A stretch of 64,000 bases of DNA from Streptomyces sp. 840.1 (GCF_003751445.1 NZ_RJUU01000001.1:3229001-3293000), one strand, 5' to 3'; positions 46,946 to 56,055 are shown, counted from the first letter of the stretch. Made by a program: numbers and translations. Notes: generated by a model not told the origin, from the letters alone.

Positions 46946-46980
46946 TCTCCCCCAGGAGATAGGTCACATCCTGGGGGAGA
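46946..46980 (-). terminator. Terminator downstream of the thiolase gene
   Basis: TCTCCCCCAGGA (46946-46957) and TCCTGGGGGAGA (46969-46980) are perfect 12-bp arms with an 11-nt loop, about 85 bp after the thiolase stop. Confidence 0.75.
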
Positions 46981-47063
46981 TTCGGTCACGGTCGGGGCTC
47001 GGAACCGGCCACCGGGCCCGCCCCGAGGGCCTCGGGACGGGGCGCGGAGGGGCCGGTTCCGGC

Positions 47064-48284
47064 TCAGCTCAGGCGCTCGATGACCATCGCCATGCCCTGG
47101 CCGCCGCCCACGCACATCGTCTCCAGGCCGAACTGCTTGTCGTGGAACTGGAGGCTGTTGATCAGCGTGCCGGTGATCCGCGCGCCGGTCATGCCGAAGG
47201 GGTGGCCCACCGCGATGGCGCCGCCGTTGACGTTGACCTTGTCCAGCGGCAGGCCGAGGTCCCGGTAGGACGGGATCACCTGGGCGGCGAAGGCCTCGTT
47301 GATCTCGGCCAGGTCGATGTCGCCGACGCTCAGCCCGGCGCGCTTCAGCGCCTGCTTGCTCGCCTCGACGGGTCCGTAGCCCATGATCTCGGGGGAGAGG
47401 CCACTGACGCCGGTGGAGACGATCCGGGCCAGCGGGGTCAGGCCCAGCTCGCGCGCCTTGGTGTCGGACATGATCACGAGCGCCGCGGCGCCGTCGTTGA
47501 GCGGGCAGCAGTTGCCCGCGGTGACCAGGCCGTCGGGGCGGAAGACCGGCTTCAGGCCCTGCACGCCCTCCAGGGTGACGCCCGCACGCGGACCGTCGTC
47601 CTTGGCGACCACGGTGCCGTCAGGCGTCGTCACCGGGGTGATCTCGCGCTCCCAGAAGCCGTTCTTGAGGGCTTCCTCGGCGAGGTTCTGCGACCGGACG
47701 CCGAACTCGTCCATGTCCTGGCGGGTGACCCCCTTGGTCCGGGCCAGGTTCTCCGCGGTCTGCCCCATCGAGATGTACGCGTCCGGCACCAGGCCGTCCT
47801 CGCGCGGGTCGTGCCAGCTCGCACCGGACTCCTCGGCGCGGGCCGCGGTGCGGGCCTCGGCGTCCGCGAACAGCGGGTTGTGGGTGTCCGGCCAGCTGTC
47901 GGAGTTGCCCTTGGCGAACCGGGACACCATCTCGACGCCGGCCGAGATGAAGACGTCGCCCTCGCCGGCCTTGATGGCGTGCAGCGCCATGCGGCTGGTC
48001 TGCAGGGACGAGGAGCAGTAGCGGGTGACCGTACAGCCGGGAAGGTGGTCCATCCCCATCTGTACGGCGATGATGCGGCCCAGGTTGTTGCCCTGCTCGC
48101 CGCCGGGCAGGCCGCAGCCGAGCATCAGGTCGTCGATGTCCCTGGGGTCCAGCTCGGGGACCTTGGCCAGTGCGGTCTGGATGATCGTGGCGGTCAGGTC
48201 GTCCGCCCGCAGGTCCTTCAGCGAGCCCTTGAAGGCCCGGCCGATGGGGGAACGGGCAGCAGAGACGATCACGGCTTCGGGCAT
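47064..48284 (-). CDS. Acetyl-CoA C-acyltransferase (thiolase)
   Basis: 406 residues from ATG 48284 (an adjacent GTG is 3 bp upstream; the TGGAG spacing favours the ATG). Catalytic Cys in [19 protein letters not shown], substrate loop [21 protein letters not shown], and the [11 protein letters not shown] and [11 protein letters not shown] blocks with catalytic His and second Cys. Cytoplasmic fatty-acid beta-oxidation or acetoacetyl-CoA synthesis. Monocistronic by context. Confidence 0.96.
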   Translation of the reverse strand: MPEAVIVSAARSPIGRAFKGSLKDLRADDLTATIIQTALAKVPELDPRDIDDLMLGCGLPGGEQGNNLGRIIAVQMGMDHLPGCTVTRYCSSSLQTSRMALHAIKAGEGDVFISAGVEMVSRFAKGNSDSWPDTHNPLFADAEARTAARAEESGASWHDPREDGLVPDAYISMGQTAENLARTKGVTRQDMDEFGVRSQNLAEEALKNGFWEREITPVTTPDGTVVAKDDGPRAGVTLEGVQGLKPVFRPDGLVTAGNCCPLNDGAAALVIMSDTKARELGLTPLARIVSTGVSGLSPEIMGYGPVEASKQALKRAGLSVGDIDLAEINEAFAAQVIPSYRDLGLPLDKVNVNGGAIAVGHPFGMTGARITGTLINSLQFHDKQFGLETMCVGGGQGMAMVIERLS

Positions 48285-48406
48285 CACGCGGCTCCATGAG
48301 GGCTGGAAGGCTGGCTGGCGGACTGCTCTGGAAGTTACCCGGACGTACTGCTGAGGTCACCCGGACCGGCATGTGATGCGGGCCTCTTTTCTAAGCGACC
48401 GCTCAG

Positions 48407-49543
48407 TCAGCCGGCGGCCGGGGTGCCCGTGTCGGTGCCCGGACGCCGCTCCACCCGGGTGGAGCCACCCTGCTCCCGGTGTTCCCCCTGTTCTCCCTGC
48501 TCCCCGTGGCCGCCGTGACGCGGATGACGGTGCCGGTGCGGATGGGGGTGCGGATGCGGCTCCGTGGCCGCGGGCAGGCGCCGCCGCCTGCGGTGCTTGA
48601 GGAGTGCCCAGGGCGCGCGGGCCCCGGTGACCTCCGTACCGGCCTCCCTGGCCGCCTGGGAGGCCGCCTTGGCCACCGGCAGCATGTCCTCGCGCCGGGC
48701 GCCGTCCAGATGGTCGGACTCCGGCCACAGCCCCAGCACCGCGCAGAGCGTCGGCAGCACCGCCATCGCCGCGGTCGCGTACCCCTCGGCCGAGGGGTGG
48801 TAGTTGTCCGGTCCGAACAGCTCCCGCGGGTTCGCCTCGAACTCCGGGCCCAGCAGGTCGCCCAACGACACCGTGCGCCCGCCCTGCTCCACCGAACCGA
48901 TCGTCTGCGCCGCCGCCAGCTGGCGGCTCACCCGCCGGGCCAGCCACCGCAGCGGCTGGTACACCGGCTCGATCGTGCCCAGGTCCGGGCAGGTGCCGAC
49001 CACCACCTCGGCGCCCGCCGTCCGCAGCCTGCGCACCGCCGTGGTCAGACAGCGCACCGACTGGGTCGCGGGCATCCGGTGCGTCACATCGTTCGCCCCG
49101 ATCATGATCACGCAGACGTCCGGGGCCCCGGACGGGTCCGCGAGCAGCAGCGAGACCTGCCGCTCCAGATCGTCCGACCTGGCCCCCGGCTGCGCGACAT
49201 TGCGCAGGTCCACCGGCCGCTCCGAGACCGCCGCCAGCCCCGAGGCCAGCAGCGCGCCCGGGGTCTGTCCGGCCCGCCGCACGCCCTGCCCGGCCGCCGT
49301 GGAATCCCCCAGCAGCCCCAGCCGCAGCGGGTCCGACGGCCCGGCGAACGCCACCCCGTACCGCCCGTCCGCGCTCGGCGGGACCGGGGCGACCCCGCCG
49401 CCCACCAGCCGCTTCGCCAGCTGGACCTCCGCCAGCAGGACGCCTACCGCCGCGGCGCCCAGCAGTCCGACGCTGCCGCCGCCGTAGGCCGCGCCCGCCG
49501 CGATCCGCCGTGCCACCCTCGCTCTCGACACAGTCCGGTCCAC
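48407..49543 (-). CDS. SGNH/GDSL hydrolase with His-rich tail
   Basis: 378 residues from GTG 49543. N-terminal membrane segment (GGSVGLLGAAAVGVLLAEV) then SGNH blocks: LGLLGDSTAAGQGV (Ser), NVAQPGARSDDL (Gly), IGANDVTHR (Asn), DNYHPSAEGYA (Asp/His). Extracytoplasmic esterase or lipase. The C-terminal 60 residues are unusual: alternating His-Pro/His-Arg (EPHPHPHPHRHRHPRHGGH) then EQGEQGEHREQGG. Divergent from cbs. Confidence 0.9.
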   Translation of the reverse strand: MDRTVSRARVARRIAAGAAYGGGSVGLLGAAAVGVLLAEVQLAKRLVGGGVAPVPPSADGRYGVAFAGPSDPLRLGLLGDSTAAGQGVRRAGQTPGALLASGLAAVSERPVDLRNVAQPGARSDDLERQVSLLLADPSGAPDVCVIMIGANDVTHRMPATQSVRCLTTAVRRLRTAGAEVVVGTCPDLGTIEPVYQPLRWLARRVSRQLAAAQTIGSVEQGGRTVSLGDLLGPEFEANPRELFGPDNYHPSAEGYATAAMAVLPTLCAVLGLWPESDHLDGARREDMLPVAKAASQAAREAGTEVTGARAPWALLKHRRRRRLPAATEPHPHPHPHRHRHPRHGGHGEQGEQGEHREQGGSTRVERRPGTDTGTPAAG

Positions 49544-49725
49544 CTCCTCGTTGCCTTCACGCCCCGTCCGCGGCGGCCGGCGGTGTCGCGGGCCGTCGCG
49601 GTGAGGTCGTCACCGCCGTACACAGAGCTAACTGCCCCCAAGAGGGCGTCGTTCAATCGCTTCGCCCAATCCGGTCCCCGTGCGCATACTCTTGCCGCAC
49701 CATCACGGAGACCCCGGAGTACACG

Positions 49726-51135
49726 GTGCAATTCCACGATTCGATGATCAGCCTCGTTGGCAACACCCCGCTGGTGAGGCTGCGCAGTGTGACGGCCGGC
49801 ATCCAGGCGACGGTCCTGGCCAAGGTCGAGTACTTCAACCCCGGCGGCTCGGTCAAGGACCGGATCGCCCTTCGCATGATCGAGGCCGCCGAACAGAGCG
49901 GTGAGCTGCTGCCCGGCGGCACGATCGTCGAGCCGACGAGCGGCAACACGGGCGTGGGCCTGGCGATCGTCGCGCAGCAGAAGGGCTACAAGTGCATCTT
50001 CGTCTGCCCGGACAAGGTGTCCACGGACAAGATCAACGTGCTGCGCGCCTACGGCGCCGAGGTCGTCGTCTGCCCGACGGCGGTCGACCCCGAACACCCG
50101 GACTCCTACTACAACGTCTCCGACCGGCTGGTCCGTGAGACGCCCGGAGCGTGGAAGCCCGACCAGTACTCCAACCCGAACAACCCGCGCTCCCACTACG
50201 AGACCACCGGTCCCGAACTGTGGGAGCAGACGGACGGGAAGATCACCCATTTCGTGGCGGGCGTCGGCACCGGCGGGACGATCAGCGGCACCGGCCGCTA
50301 TCTGAAGGACGTCAGCGAGGGCGCCGTCAGGATCATCGGCGCGGACCCGGAGGGCTCGGTCTACTCGGGCGGCTCGGGGCGGCCGTATCTGGTCGAGGGC
50401 GTCGGCGAGGACTTCTGGCCGACGGCGTACGACCGTGCGGTCACCGACGAGATCGTCGCCGTGTCCGACAAGGACTCCTTCCAGATGACCCGCCGGCTCG
50501 CCAAGGAGGAGGGCCTGCTGGTCGGCGGCTCCTGCGGGATGGCGGTCGTGGGCGCCCTGGAGGTCGCGAAGCAGCTGGGCCCGGACGACGTGGTCGTCGT
50601 CCTGCTCCCGGACAGCGGGCGCGGCTACCTGAGCAAGATCTTCAACGACGAGTGGATGGCGGACTACGGCTTCCTGGAGAACACCGGTCCCTCCGCACGC
50701 GTCGCGGACGTCCTCGACTACAAGGAGGGCCCGATCCCGACGCTCGTCCACATGCACCCGGAGGAGACCGTCGGCGAGGCGATCGACGTCCTGCGCGAGT
50801 ACGGCGTCTCGCAGATGCCGATCGTGAAGCCGGGCGCCGGCCACCCGGACGTGATGGCCGCCGAGGTCATCGGCTCGGTGGTCGAGCGCGAGCTGCTGAA
50901 CGCGCTCTTCGCCCAGCGCGCCTCGCTCTCCGACCCGCTGGAGAAGCACATGTCGTCGCCGCTGCCGCAGGTCGGCTCCGGCGAACCGGTCGAGGACCTG
51001 ATGGCGGTGCTCGGCGGCGCCGGCGCGGCGGACGCGGCGATTGTGCTGGTCGAGGGCAAGCCCAAGGGCGTGGTCAGCAGGCAGGACCTGCTGGCGTTCC
51101 TCGCCAAGGACGCGGCGGCGGTCACCAAGCCGTAG
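49726..51135 (+). CDS. cbs: Cystathionine beta-synthase
   Basis: 469 residues from GTG 49726 (CCGGAG 5-6 bp upstream; MISLVGNTP at 49744 is an internal alternative). Fold-type II PLP enzyme: GGSVKDRIALRMIE with the Schiff-base Lys44, SGNTGVGLAI, phosphate loop GVGTGGTISGTGRYLK, and PDSGRGYLSK. Two C-terminal CBS domains (about 340-460: HMHPEETVGEAIDVLREYGVSQMPIV and EPVEDLMAVLGGAGAADAAIVLV). Condenses serine and homocysteine to cystathionine; reverse transsulfuration in Streptomyces. Confidence 0.95.
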   Translation: MQFHDSMISLVGNTPLVRLRSVTAGIQATVLAKVEYFNPGGSVKDRIALRMIEAAEQSGELLPGGTIVEPTSGNTGVGLAIVAQQKGYKCIFVCPDKVSTDKINVLRAYGAEVVVCPTAVDPEHPDSYYNVSDRLVRETPGAWKPDQYSNPNNPRSHYETTGPELWEQTDGKITHFVAGVGTGGTISGTGRYLKDVSEGAVRIIGADPEGSVYSGGSGRPYLVEGVGEDFWPTAYDRAVTDEIVAVSDKDSFQMTRRLAKEEGLLVGGSCGMAVVGALEVAKQLGPDDVVVVLLPDSGRGYLSKIFNDEWMADYGFLENTGPSARVADVLDYKEGPIPTLVHMHPEETVGEAIDVLREYGVSQMPIVKPGAGHPDVMAAEVIGSVVERELLNALFAQRASLSDPLEKHMSSPLPQVGSGEPVEDLMAVLGGAGAADAAIVLVEGKPKGVVSRQDLLAFLAKDAAAVTKP

Positions 51136-51462
51136 CCACCCGGACGAGCCGTGGCCACCCGGACCGGCCCGAACCGGACCGGACCGGGGGCTTCGCGAAA
51201 ACGGTACGAGCGCGACACGTACCCGCAGCACCGGCTTAACACGGGTCGGGCAGATTGATGGGTGTCGGCAGGGAAACCCGCCGGCACCGAAACGGCGACA
51301 CGGACTACGGAGCGGCTCCCGGACCTCCACTGTCGTCAGGATGCGCGACCGGCCCTGACCCGGACCGCGTCCTTCGCGGGGACCGCCGTCGTCCCGCCCT
51401 CCGGGCAACCGGGGGTGCGGCGGTCCCCGCGACATACCTGTGCGCGGGCCCCCGACGGCCGC
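51136..51462. other. Intergenic region after cbs
   Basis: 327 bp with no supportable gene. GC-rich with the direct repeat GCCACCCGGAC at 51136 and 51153, and several CCGGACCGG-type self-complementary runs that may terminate cbs and the convergent regulator. Confidence 0.45.
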
Positions 51463-52293
51463 TCAGCCGGCCGGTGCGACGGCCCCCGCCGTCAGCAGCG
51501 CGAGGCGCTCCGCCGACTCCGTACCCGGCTCCGGGGTGTAGACCACGAGGCACTGATCGGGATCCCCGGGCACGTCGAGCGTCTCGTACGGGAGCGTCAG
51601 CGCGCCTGCGGCCGGGTGGTCGATCCGCTTGACGCCGTACGCCTTCGCCTTCACCTGGTGGTCCGCCCACAGCCGGCGGAAGTCCTCGCTGCTCATCGAC
51701 AACTCGCCCACCAGTGCCGCCAGTTGCTTGTCGTGCGGGTGGAGGCCCGCGTCCAGGCGCAGGTGGGCGACCGTCTCCGTGGCCACGGCCGCCCAGTCCG
51801 GGTAGAACGCGCGGGCACCGGGGTCCAGGAACACCTGGCGCGGGACGTTGCGCGCGTCCGGGGCGAGCTCCGAGAAGCCGAGGACGGCGTCCGCCGCCGC
51901 GTTCCACGCGAGTACGTCCATCCGGCGGCCCAGGACGAACGCCGGTGCCCCGCCCAGGGTGTCCAGCAGCAGCCGCAGCCCCGGCCGCACCCGCTGGGCG
52001 GCCGCCGGGGCGGCCGTGCGCGGCTTCGGGCGGGCCACCGTGCGCAGATGGGCGTGTTCCGTCTCGTCCAGCCCGAGTACCCGGGCCACCGCGTCCAGCA
52101 CGGCGTCCGAGACGCTCGGGCCGCGCCCCTGTTCCAGCCGGATGTAGTAGTCCACGCTCACCCCCGCGAGCTGCGCCACCTCCTCGCGCCGCAGGCCCGG
52201 AACGCGCCTGCGGCCGTACGAGTTCAGCCCGACGTCACCGGGCTGTATGCGGGCACGTCGTGAGCGGAGGAAGTCTCCGAGGTCGCCGTCCAT
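51463..52293 (-). CDS. XRE-type regulator with MmyB-like ligand domain
   Basis: 276 residues from ATG 52293. N-terminal HTH (RVPGLRREEVAQLAGVSVDYYIRLEQGRGPSVSDAVLDAVARVLGL) and a PAS-like MmyB domain (VLAWNAAADAVLGF ... RNVPRQVFLDPGARAFYPDWAAVATETVAHLR ... SEDFRRLWADHQV). Such regulators often control an adjacent divergent SDR in streptomycetes, as here. Ligand thought to be fatty-acid-like in one structure; unknown here. Confidence 0.93.
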   Translation of the reverse strand: MDGDLGDFLRSRRARIQPGDVGLNSYGRRRVPGLRREEVAQLAGVSVDYYIRLEQGRGPSVSDAVLDAVARVLGLDETEHAHLRTVARPKPRTAAPAAAQRVRPGLRLLLDTLGGAPAFVLGRRMDVLAWNAAADAVLGFSELAPDARNVPRQVFLDPGARAFYPDWAAVATETVAHLRLDAGLHPHDKQLAALVGELSMSSEDFRRLWADHQVKAKAYGVKRIDHPAAGALTLPYETLDVPGDPDQCLVVYTPEPGTESAERLALLTAGAVAPAG

Positions 52294-52341
52294 GCCGCGA
52301 TGGTAGAAGACCCCGGCCGCCGCCCAGCCTGGTACTGGCGG

Positions 52342-52366
52342 ACCCAGGAAAGACGCATCCCTGGGT
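52342..52366. promoter_or_regulatory. Inverted repeat in MmyB-regulator/SDR divergent promoter
   Basis: ACCCAGG-N11-CCTGGGT, perfect 7-bp arms, 49 bp before the regulator start and 76 bp before the SDR start: a candidate shared operator. Confidence 0.55.
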
Positions 52367-52441
52367 AACGGCCTTCCGCGGCGGCAGAGTCGTTCCCGAG
52401 CCGGGGAGACGCCCCGGCCCGCAGAACCAGGGAGTACGGAC

Positions 52442-53203
52442 ATGTCGTACGGGACACTCGCAGGCCGCACCGCAGTCGTCACCGGAGCCGCCAGCGGCAT
52501 GGGCGAGGCCACCGCCCGGCTGCTCGCCGCCCAGGGGGTCAGGGTGGCGCTGCTGGCCCGCCGGGGGGAGCGGCTGGCGGAGCTGGCCGGCAGGATCACC
52601 GCCGACGGCGGCCAGGCACTCGCCGTCGTCGCCGACGTCACCGACCAGGCGTCCGTGGACGCCGCCGCCGAGCGGGTGCACGCCGGGTTCGGCCGGGTGG
52701 ACCTGGTGGTCAACGCCGCCGGAGTGATGCTGCCCAACCCGGTGGACGAGGGCCGTACCGACGAGTGGCAGCGGATGCTGGACACCAACGTGTCGGGCGT
52801 CCTGCGCATCATCCGGGCCTTCACCGCGGACCTGGTGGCGGCCGCCGCCGAGGGCCGGACCGCCGACCTGGTCAACATCTCCTCGATCGGCGCGCACATC
52901 ACGTTCCCCAACTACGCGGTGTACGGCGCGACGAAGGCCGCGCTCACCTACCTCTCGGCCTCGCTGCGCACCGAACTCGGCCCGCGCGACGTCCGCGTCA
53001 CGAACATCGAGCCGGGCCTCACCGACTCGGAACTGGCGGGGCACGTCGACAACGCGGCGCTCAGCGGCGAGCTCGACGGCATGTTCGACGCGCTCGGCGG
53101 CCTCTCCAGCGACGAGATCGCCGACCTCATCGCGTACACGACCAGCCGCGCCCGCCACATCAACCTGCGCCAGCTGGTCGTGCTGCCGACCCGTCAGGCG
53201 TGA
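52442..53203 (+). CDS. SDR-family NADP-dependent oxidoreductase
   Basis: 253 residues from ATG 52442 (AGGGAG 10 bp upstream). Classical SDR: TGAASGMGEATA (dinucleotide), DVTD, NAAGVM, catalytic Ser in NISSIGA and YGATK (Tyr/Lys), PGLT. LARRGERL after the second strand favours NADP. Possible target of the divergent MmyB-type regulator. Substrate unknown. Confidence 0.95.
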   Translation: MSYGTLAGRTAVVTGAASGMGEATARLLAAQGVRVALLARRGERLAELAGRITADGGQALAVVADVTDQASVDAAAERVHAGFGRVDLVVNAAGVMLPNPVDEGRTDEWQRMLDTNVSGVLRIIRAFTADLVAAAAEGRTADLVNISSIGAHITFPNYAVYGATKAALTYLSASLRTELGPRDVRVTNIEPGLTDSELAGHVDNAALSGELDGMFDALGGLSSDEIADLIAYTTSRARHINLRQLVVLPTRQA

Positions 53204-53225
53204 GGCCCCGCCCGGGTGGCGTCGT

Positions 53226-53651
53226 TCAGTCCTCCCAGTCGGACTTCTGGCGCTCGTCCTCCCGGCGCCGGAAGAGGCGCCCTCCGCGGGCGGCCTGGAA
53301 GGCGTTGACGCCGACGATCCCGAGCCAGGCCACGACCAGCCCCTGGATGCCCGCGTTCGCCACCCCGATGGCGGACAGCGGGATGGCCAGGACCAGCGAG
53401 ACGATCGCGAATCCGTACTGCTCGGCGAAGTGCCCGGGAGCACGCTCCGGCGGGCGTGCCCCCCTGGCGACGACGATCTGCTGCTCCGCGAGATGACGCC
53501 TGACCCGCCGGTCGAGCGTGCCGTCGAGCCGCTGCTCGACCTTCTCCAGAAACGACTCGACGAGCGCGGACTCGTACTCGGTGCCCAGCTCGCTGCGGGC
53601 CTGAAGGGTGGCGTCGAGCTCCTTCTTGAGCTCCGTGTCGGGTGCGTCCAT
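53226..53651 (-). CDS. Small two-helix membrane protein
   Basis: 141 residues from ATG 53651. N-terminal 80 residues soluble and helical (ELKKELDATLQARSELGTEYESALVESFLEKVEQRL), then two membrane helices (YGFAIVSLVLAIPLSAIGVA and GLVVAWLGIVGVNAFQAA) and a charged tail. No named domain recognised; looks conserved in actinobacteria. Confidence 0.75.
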   Translation of the reverse strand: MDAPDTELKKELDATLQARSELGTEYESALVESFLEKVEQRLDGTLDRRVRRHLAEQQIVVARGARPPERAPGHFAEQYGFAIVSLVLAIPLSAIGVANAGIQGLVVAWLGIVGVNAFQAARGGRLFRRREDERQKSDWED

Positions 53652-53740
53652 GGTCCTACGTTACGAAGCCGGGGCGGCCGGGTCAGTGGGGCTAACCCCC
53701 CTGTTTCACACGGCGGACGGGCGCCGGGACCGCGCCGCCC

Positions 53741-54070
53741 TCACTGGCGCCAGGCCACCGCGAGGCCCTTGCTGAGCGCCATGACGCCGGCGAGGACCAG
53801 GGCCGCAACGACGTAGCCGGCCAGCGCCAGGGCCACGGCACCCGCACCGAACCAGCAGGCCTCGAAGGCCACCCGTATCGCGCCGTGCACCTTGTGGGGT
53901 GCGTCCGGCGCCCCGAACAGCCACCACAGCGCGATCATCACGACCGGTCCGCCGATGCCCGCGAGCAGCCGCAGCGTCCACCCCGTGCCGAGAGTGAAAC
54001 CCCAGGTGCCCACGGATGCGATGACGGCGAGCTCCGACAGGAAGACGACCAGCAGGTTGACCGACTTCAT
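53741..54070 (-). CDS. YrdB/DUF2568 family membrane protein
   Basis: 109 residues from ATG 54070, four hydrophobic segments. NLLVVFLSELAVIASVGTWGF and LWWLFGAPDAPHKVHGAIRVAFEACWFG are the DUF2568 signature. Start overlaps the upstream stop (ATGA), so co-translated with the next gene. Function unknown. Confidence 0.88.
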   Translation of the reverse strand: MKSVNLLVVFLSELAVIASVGTWGFTLGTGWTLRLLAGIGGPVVMIALWWLFGAPDAPHKVHGAIRVAFEACWFGAGAVALALAGYVVAALVLAGVMALSKGLAVAWRQ

Positions 54071-54450
54071 GCCGCCTCCCCCGGGACGGGCGCGCCGGTG
54101 CGGCGCACCAGGAACCAGGCGGTGCCGAGGTGGGTGGCCGCCGCGAGCGTCCCGCCGACCGCCATGCCGGTGACCCCCCGGCTGACGCCGATGCACGCGT
54201 CGCCCAGCTGCGCCGCCCCGGCCACCGCCAGGACCGGTACCAGCGCGCGGTGTTCCCGCTTCAGCAGGTACACCAGCGCGGCGGCGAGCGGGACCGCGCG
54301 GACCGCGTACGCCTCGGCGTACACCTGGAGCCCGGCCGTCGGACCGGTGCCGGCCGGCAGCAGGAGCGTGGGGCGTGCCACCGCGATCACGGCCGCGACC
54401 GCCGAGCCCGCCGCCATGGCCACGTTGATTCCGGCCAGTGAGCGTCGCAT
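54067..54450 (-). CDS. Four-helix hypothetical membrane protein
   Basis: 127 residues from ATG 54450. Segments VAMAAGSAVAAVIAVARPTLL, AVRAVPLAAALVYLL, ALVPVLAVAGAAQLGDACIG and GMAVGGTLAAATHLGTAWFLV. It resembles small DoxX/DUF4267-like integral proteins but I cannot name it safely. Divergent from the MarR gene across a palindrome, so probably MarR-regulated with the DUF2568 gene. Confidence 0.75.
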   Translation of the reverse strand: MRRSLAGINVAMAAGSAVAAVIAVARPTLLLPAGTGPTAGLQVYAEAYAVRAVPLAAALVYLLKREHRALVPVLAVAGAAQLGDACIGVSRGVTGMAVGGTLAAATHLGTAWFLVRRTGAPVPGEAA

Positions 54451-54464
54451 TTCGTCACCTCGTG

Positions 54465-54487
54465 AATCATTAACACTCTGAATGATT
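54465..54487. promoter_or_regulatory. MarR-type operator
   Basis: AATCATT-N9-AATGATT, perfect 7-bp arms, centred in the 50-bp gap between the divergent membrane-protein and MarR genes, overlapping where both promoters must be. Confidence 0.75.
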
Positions 54488-54500
54488 TGCTGATGATACG

Positions 54501-54956
54501 GTGCCGAACGTGAAGGATGTCAAGCAGGAAACGCTCACCGGCACCACGGCCTTCCGGCTCGGCACGCTCGGCGCGATCACCGCCGAACTGTTCGCCGAGC
54601 GGCTCGCCGTCCACGAGCTGAAGCCCAAGCACGCCGGGCTGCTCGCTCTGCTGGCCAGTGGCGCGGCGGCCTCGCAGCAGGACATCGCCCGCACGATGCG
54701 GGTGACGCCGAGCCTGGTGGTCGGCCTCGCCGATCACCTGGAGGAGCTGGGCGCGGTCGGCCGGGAGCGCGACCCCGCCGACCGCCGCCGCCAGATCCTC
54801 ACCCTCACCGACCGGGGCCGCGAACTGCTCGCCCTCTGTACGCAGACGGCGGACGCCATCGACGAGGAGCTGACGGCCGGGCTCGACGACACCTTCCGCG
54901 CGAACCTGCGCCAGACCCTCGCCGTACTGGCCGCGCGGGCGGGGCTGCCCGGATAG
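54501..54956 (+). CDS. MarR-family transcriptional regulator
   Basis: 151 residues from GTG 54501. Winged helix: LKPKHAGLLALLASGAAASQQDIARTMRVTPSLVVGLADHLEELGAVGRERDPADRRRQILTLTDRG, with the usual DPxDRR wing. It likely represses the divergent two-gene membrane operon and itself through the palindrome in the gap. Its TAG stop lies in the first unit of an 8-bp tandem repeat. Confidence 0.93.
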   Translation: MPNVKDVKQETLTGTTAFRLGTLGAITAELFAERLAVHELKPKHAGLLALLASGAAASQQDIARTMRVTPSLVVGLADHLEELGAVGRERDPADRRRQILTLTDRGRELLALCTQTADAIDEELTAGLDDTFRANLRQTLAVLAARAGLPG

Positions 54957-54997
54957 CCGGATAGCCGGATAGCCGGATAGCCGGACAGCCGGACAGG
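54949..54997 (+). repeat. 8-bp tandem repeat (GGATAGCC)
   Basis: Four copies of GGATAGCC from 54951, then one GGACAGCC and a partial GGACAGG. The array runs from the MarR stop to 2 bp before the IS target duplication. Confidence 0.95.
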
Positions 54998-54998
54998 C

Positions 54999-55004
54999 CT
55001 TAGG
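54999..55004. repeat. Left target-site duplication CTTAGG
   Basis: CTTAGG abuts the left end of the insertion element and is repeated at 56056-56061. Confidence 0.85.
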
Positions 55005-55956
55005 TGTATTGACCCGCAGCGTTGTTGACACGGCTGATCGGGGGCTGGCCTCCGAGGGCGGTGTGGCAGCGGTGGTGGTTGTAGGTGTGGAGGAAGTCTG
55101 CCAGGGCGGCTGTTCGCTCGTCGTTGGAGGTGTAGGGCCGCAGGTAGGCCCACTCGTCGGCGAGGGTGCGGTTGAAGCGTTCGACTTTGCCGTTGGTCTG
55201 TGGTCGGTAGGGGCGGGTGAGTTTGCCGGTCGCGCCGATGTCGCCCAAGGCCTGTTTCCAGGCCAGCCCCTTGCGGTAGGCCCAGGCGTTGTCCGTCAGC
55301 ACGCGTTCGATCCGGGTGATGCCCAGGTCGGCGAAGAACGCGGCGGCCCGGGTCAGGAAGGCTGCGCAGGTCGCGACCCTCTCGTCGCCATGGATTTCCG
55401 TGTAGGCGAGGCGGGAGTGGTCGTCGACCGCGGAGTGGAGGTAGTCGAAGCCCATGTTGCTGCGGGTGGCGCGGCCGGCCTGGCGGCCCAGGACCTTGTG
55501 GCCGCCGCCGTCGGGTATCCGGCCCAGTTTCTTGACGTCGACGTGGACGAGCTCACCGGGACGCTCGCGTTCGTAGCGGCGGATCACCGAGCCGGTTGGC
55601 CGGTCCATCCAGGCGAGGCGGTTCAGTCCGTGACGGGTCAGGATCCGGTGGACGGTTGAGGCGGGAAGGCCGAGGACCGGGCCGATCCGTGCGGGTCCGA
55701 GTTTGCGGGACCGGCGCAGGTCGCAGACGCGGGCCTCGATCGCGGCCGGAGTGCGGTGCGGTGTCGTCCCTGGCCTGCTGGAGCGGTCGGCCAGGCCCGC
55801 CTCGCCCTCGGCCCGCCACCGCCGCACCCACTTATGGGCGGTCGCCCTCGAGATGCCCATCTCGGCAGCGACATGGGCGACGGGACGGCCGGACGTGACT
55901 CGTTCGACCAGCAGACGCCTCCCGAAGACCGTCAGCCGGGCATTACGGTGGGACAC
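55000..55956 (-). CDS. IS481-family transposase
   Basis: 318 residues from GTG 55956 (GGAGG 5-6 bp upstream). N-terminal HTH pair (RPVAHVAAEMGISRATAHKWVRRWRAEGEAGLADRSSRP) then the DDE core: VHVDVKKLGRIP (first Asp), VLTDNAWAY (second Asp), NGKVERFNRTLADEW (Glu), with RPYRPQTNGKVERF typical of IS481/rve. Intact. The TAA stop at 55002-55000 is outside the terminal repeat and lies in the target duplication, so the C terminus is completed by host DNA. Confidence 0.95.
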   Translation of the reverse strand: MSHRNARLTVFGRRLLVERVTSGRPVAHVAAEMGISRATAHKWVRRWRAEGEAGLADRSSRPGTTPHRTPAAIEARVCDLRRSRKLGPARIGPVLGLPASTVHRILTRHGLNRLAWMDRPTGSVIRRYERERPGELVHVDVKKLGRIPDGGGHKVLGRQAGRATRSNMGFDYLHSAVDDHSRLAYTEIHGDERVATCAAFLTRAAAFFADLGITRIERVLTDNAWAYRKGLAWKQALGDIGATGKLTRPYRPQTNGKVERFNRTLADEWAYLRPYTSNDERTAALADFLHTYNHHRCHTALGGQPPISRVNNAAGQYT

Positions 55957-56055
55957 GAAGACCTCCGTGTGGTGTGTTCCTAGACAGCTCCACCACACCG
56001 GAGGTCTTCGCCTTTGATCAAGACCCCCGTGTCAACAACGCTCGTGATCAATACA
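55005..56055 (-). mobile_element. IS481-family insertion sequence, complete
   Basis: 1051 bp. Terminal inverted repeats are 29 bp with four mismatches: left starts TGTATTGACC (55005), right reads TGTATTGATC from 56055 inward, and both share AGCGTTGTTGACACGG. It is flanked by CTTAGG duplications, and carries one intact transposase gene. Size, single ORF and 6-bp duplication fit the IS481 family. It appears recently inserted, as the target duplication is exact. Confidence 0.93.
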
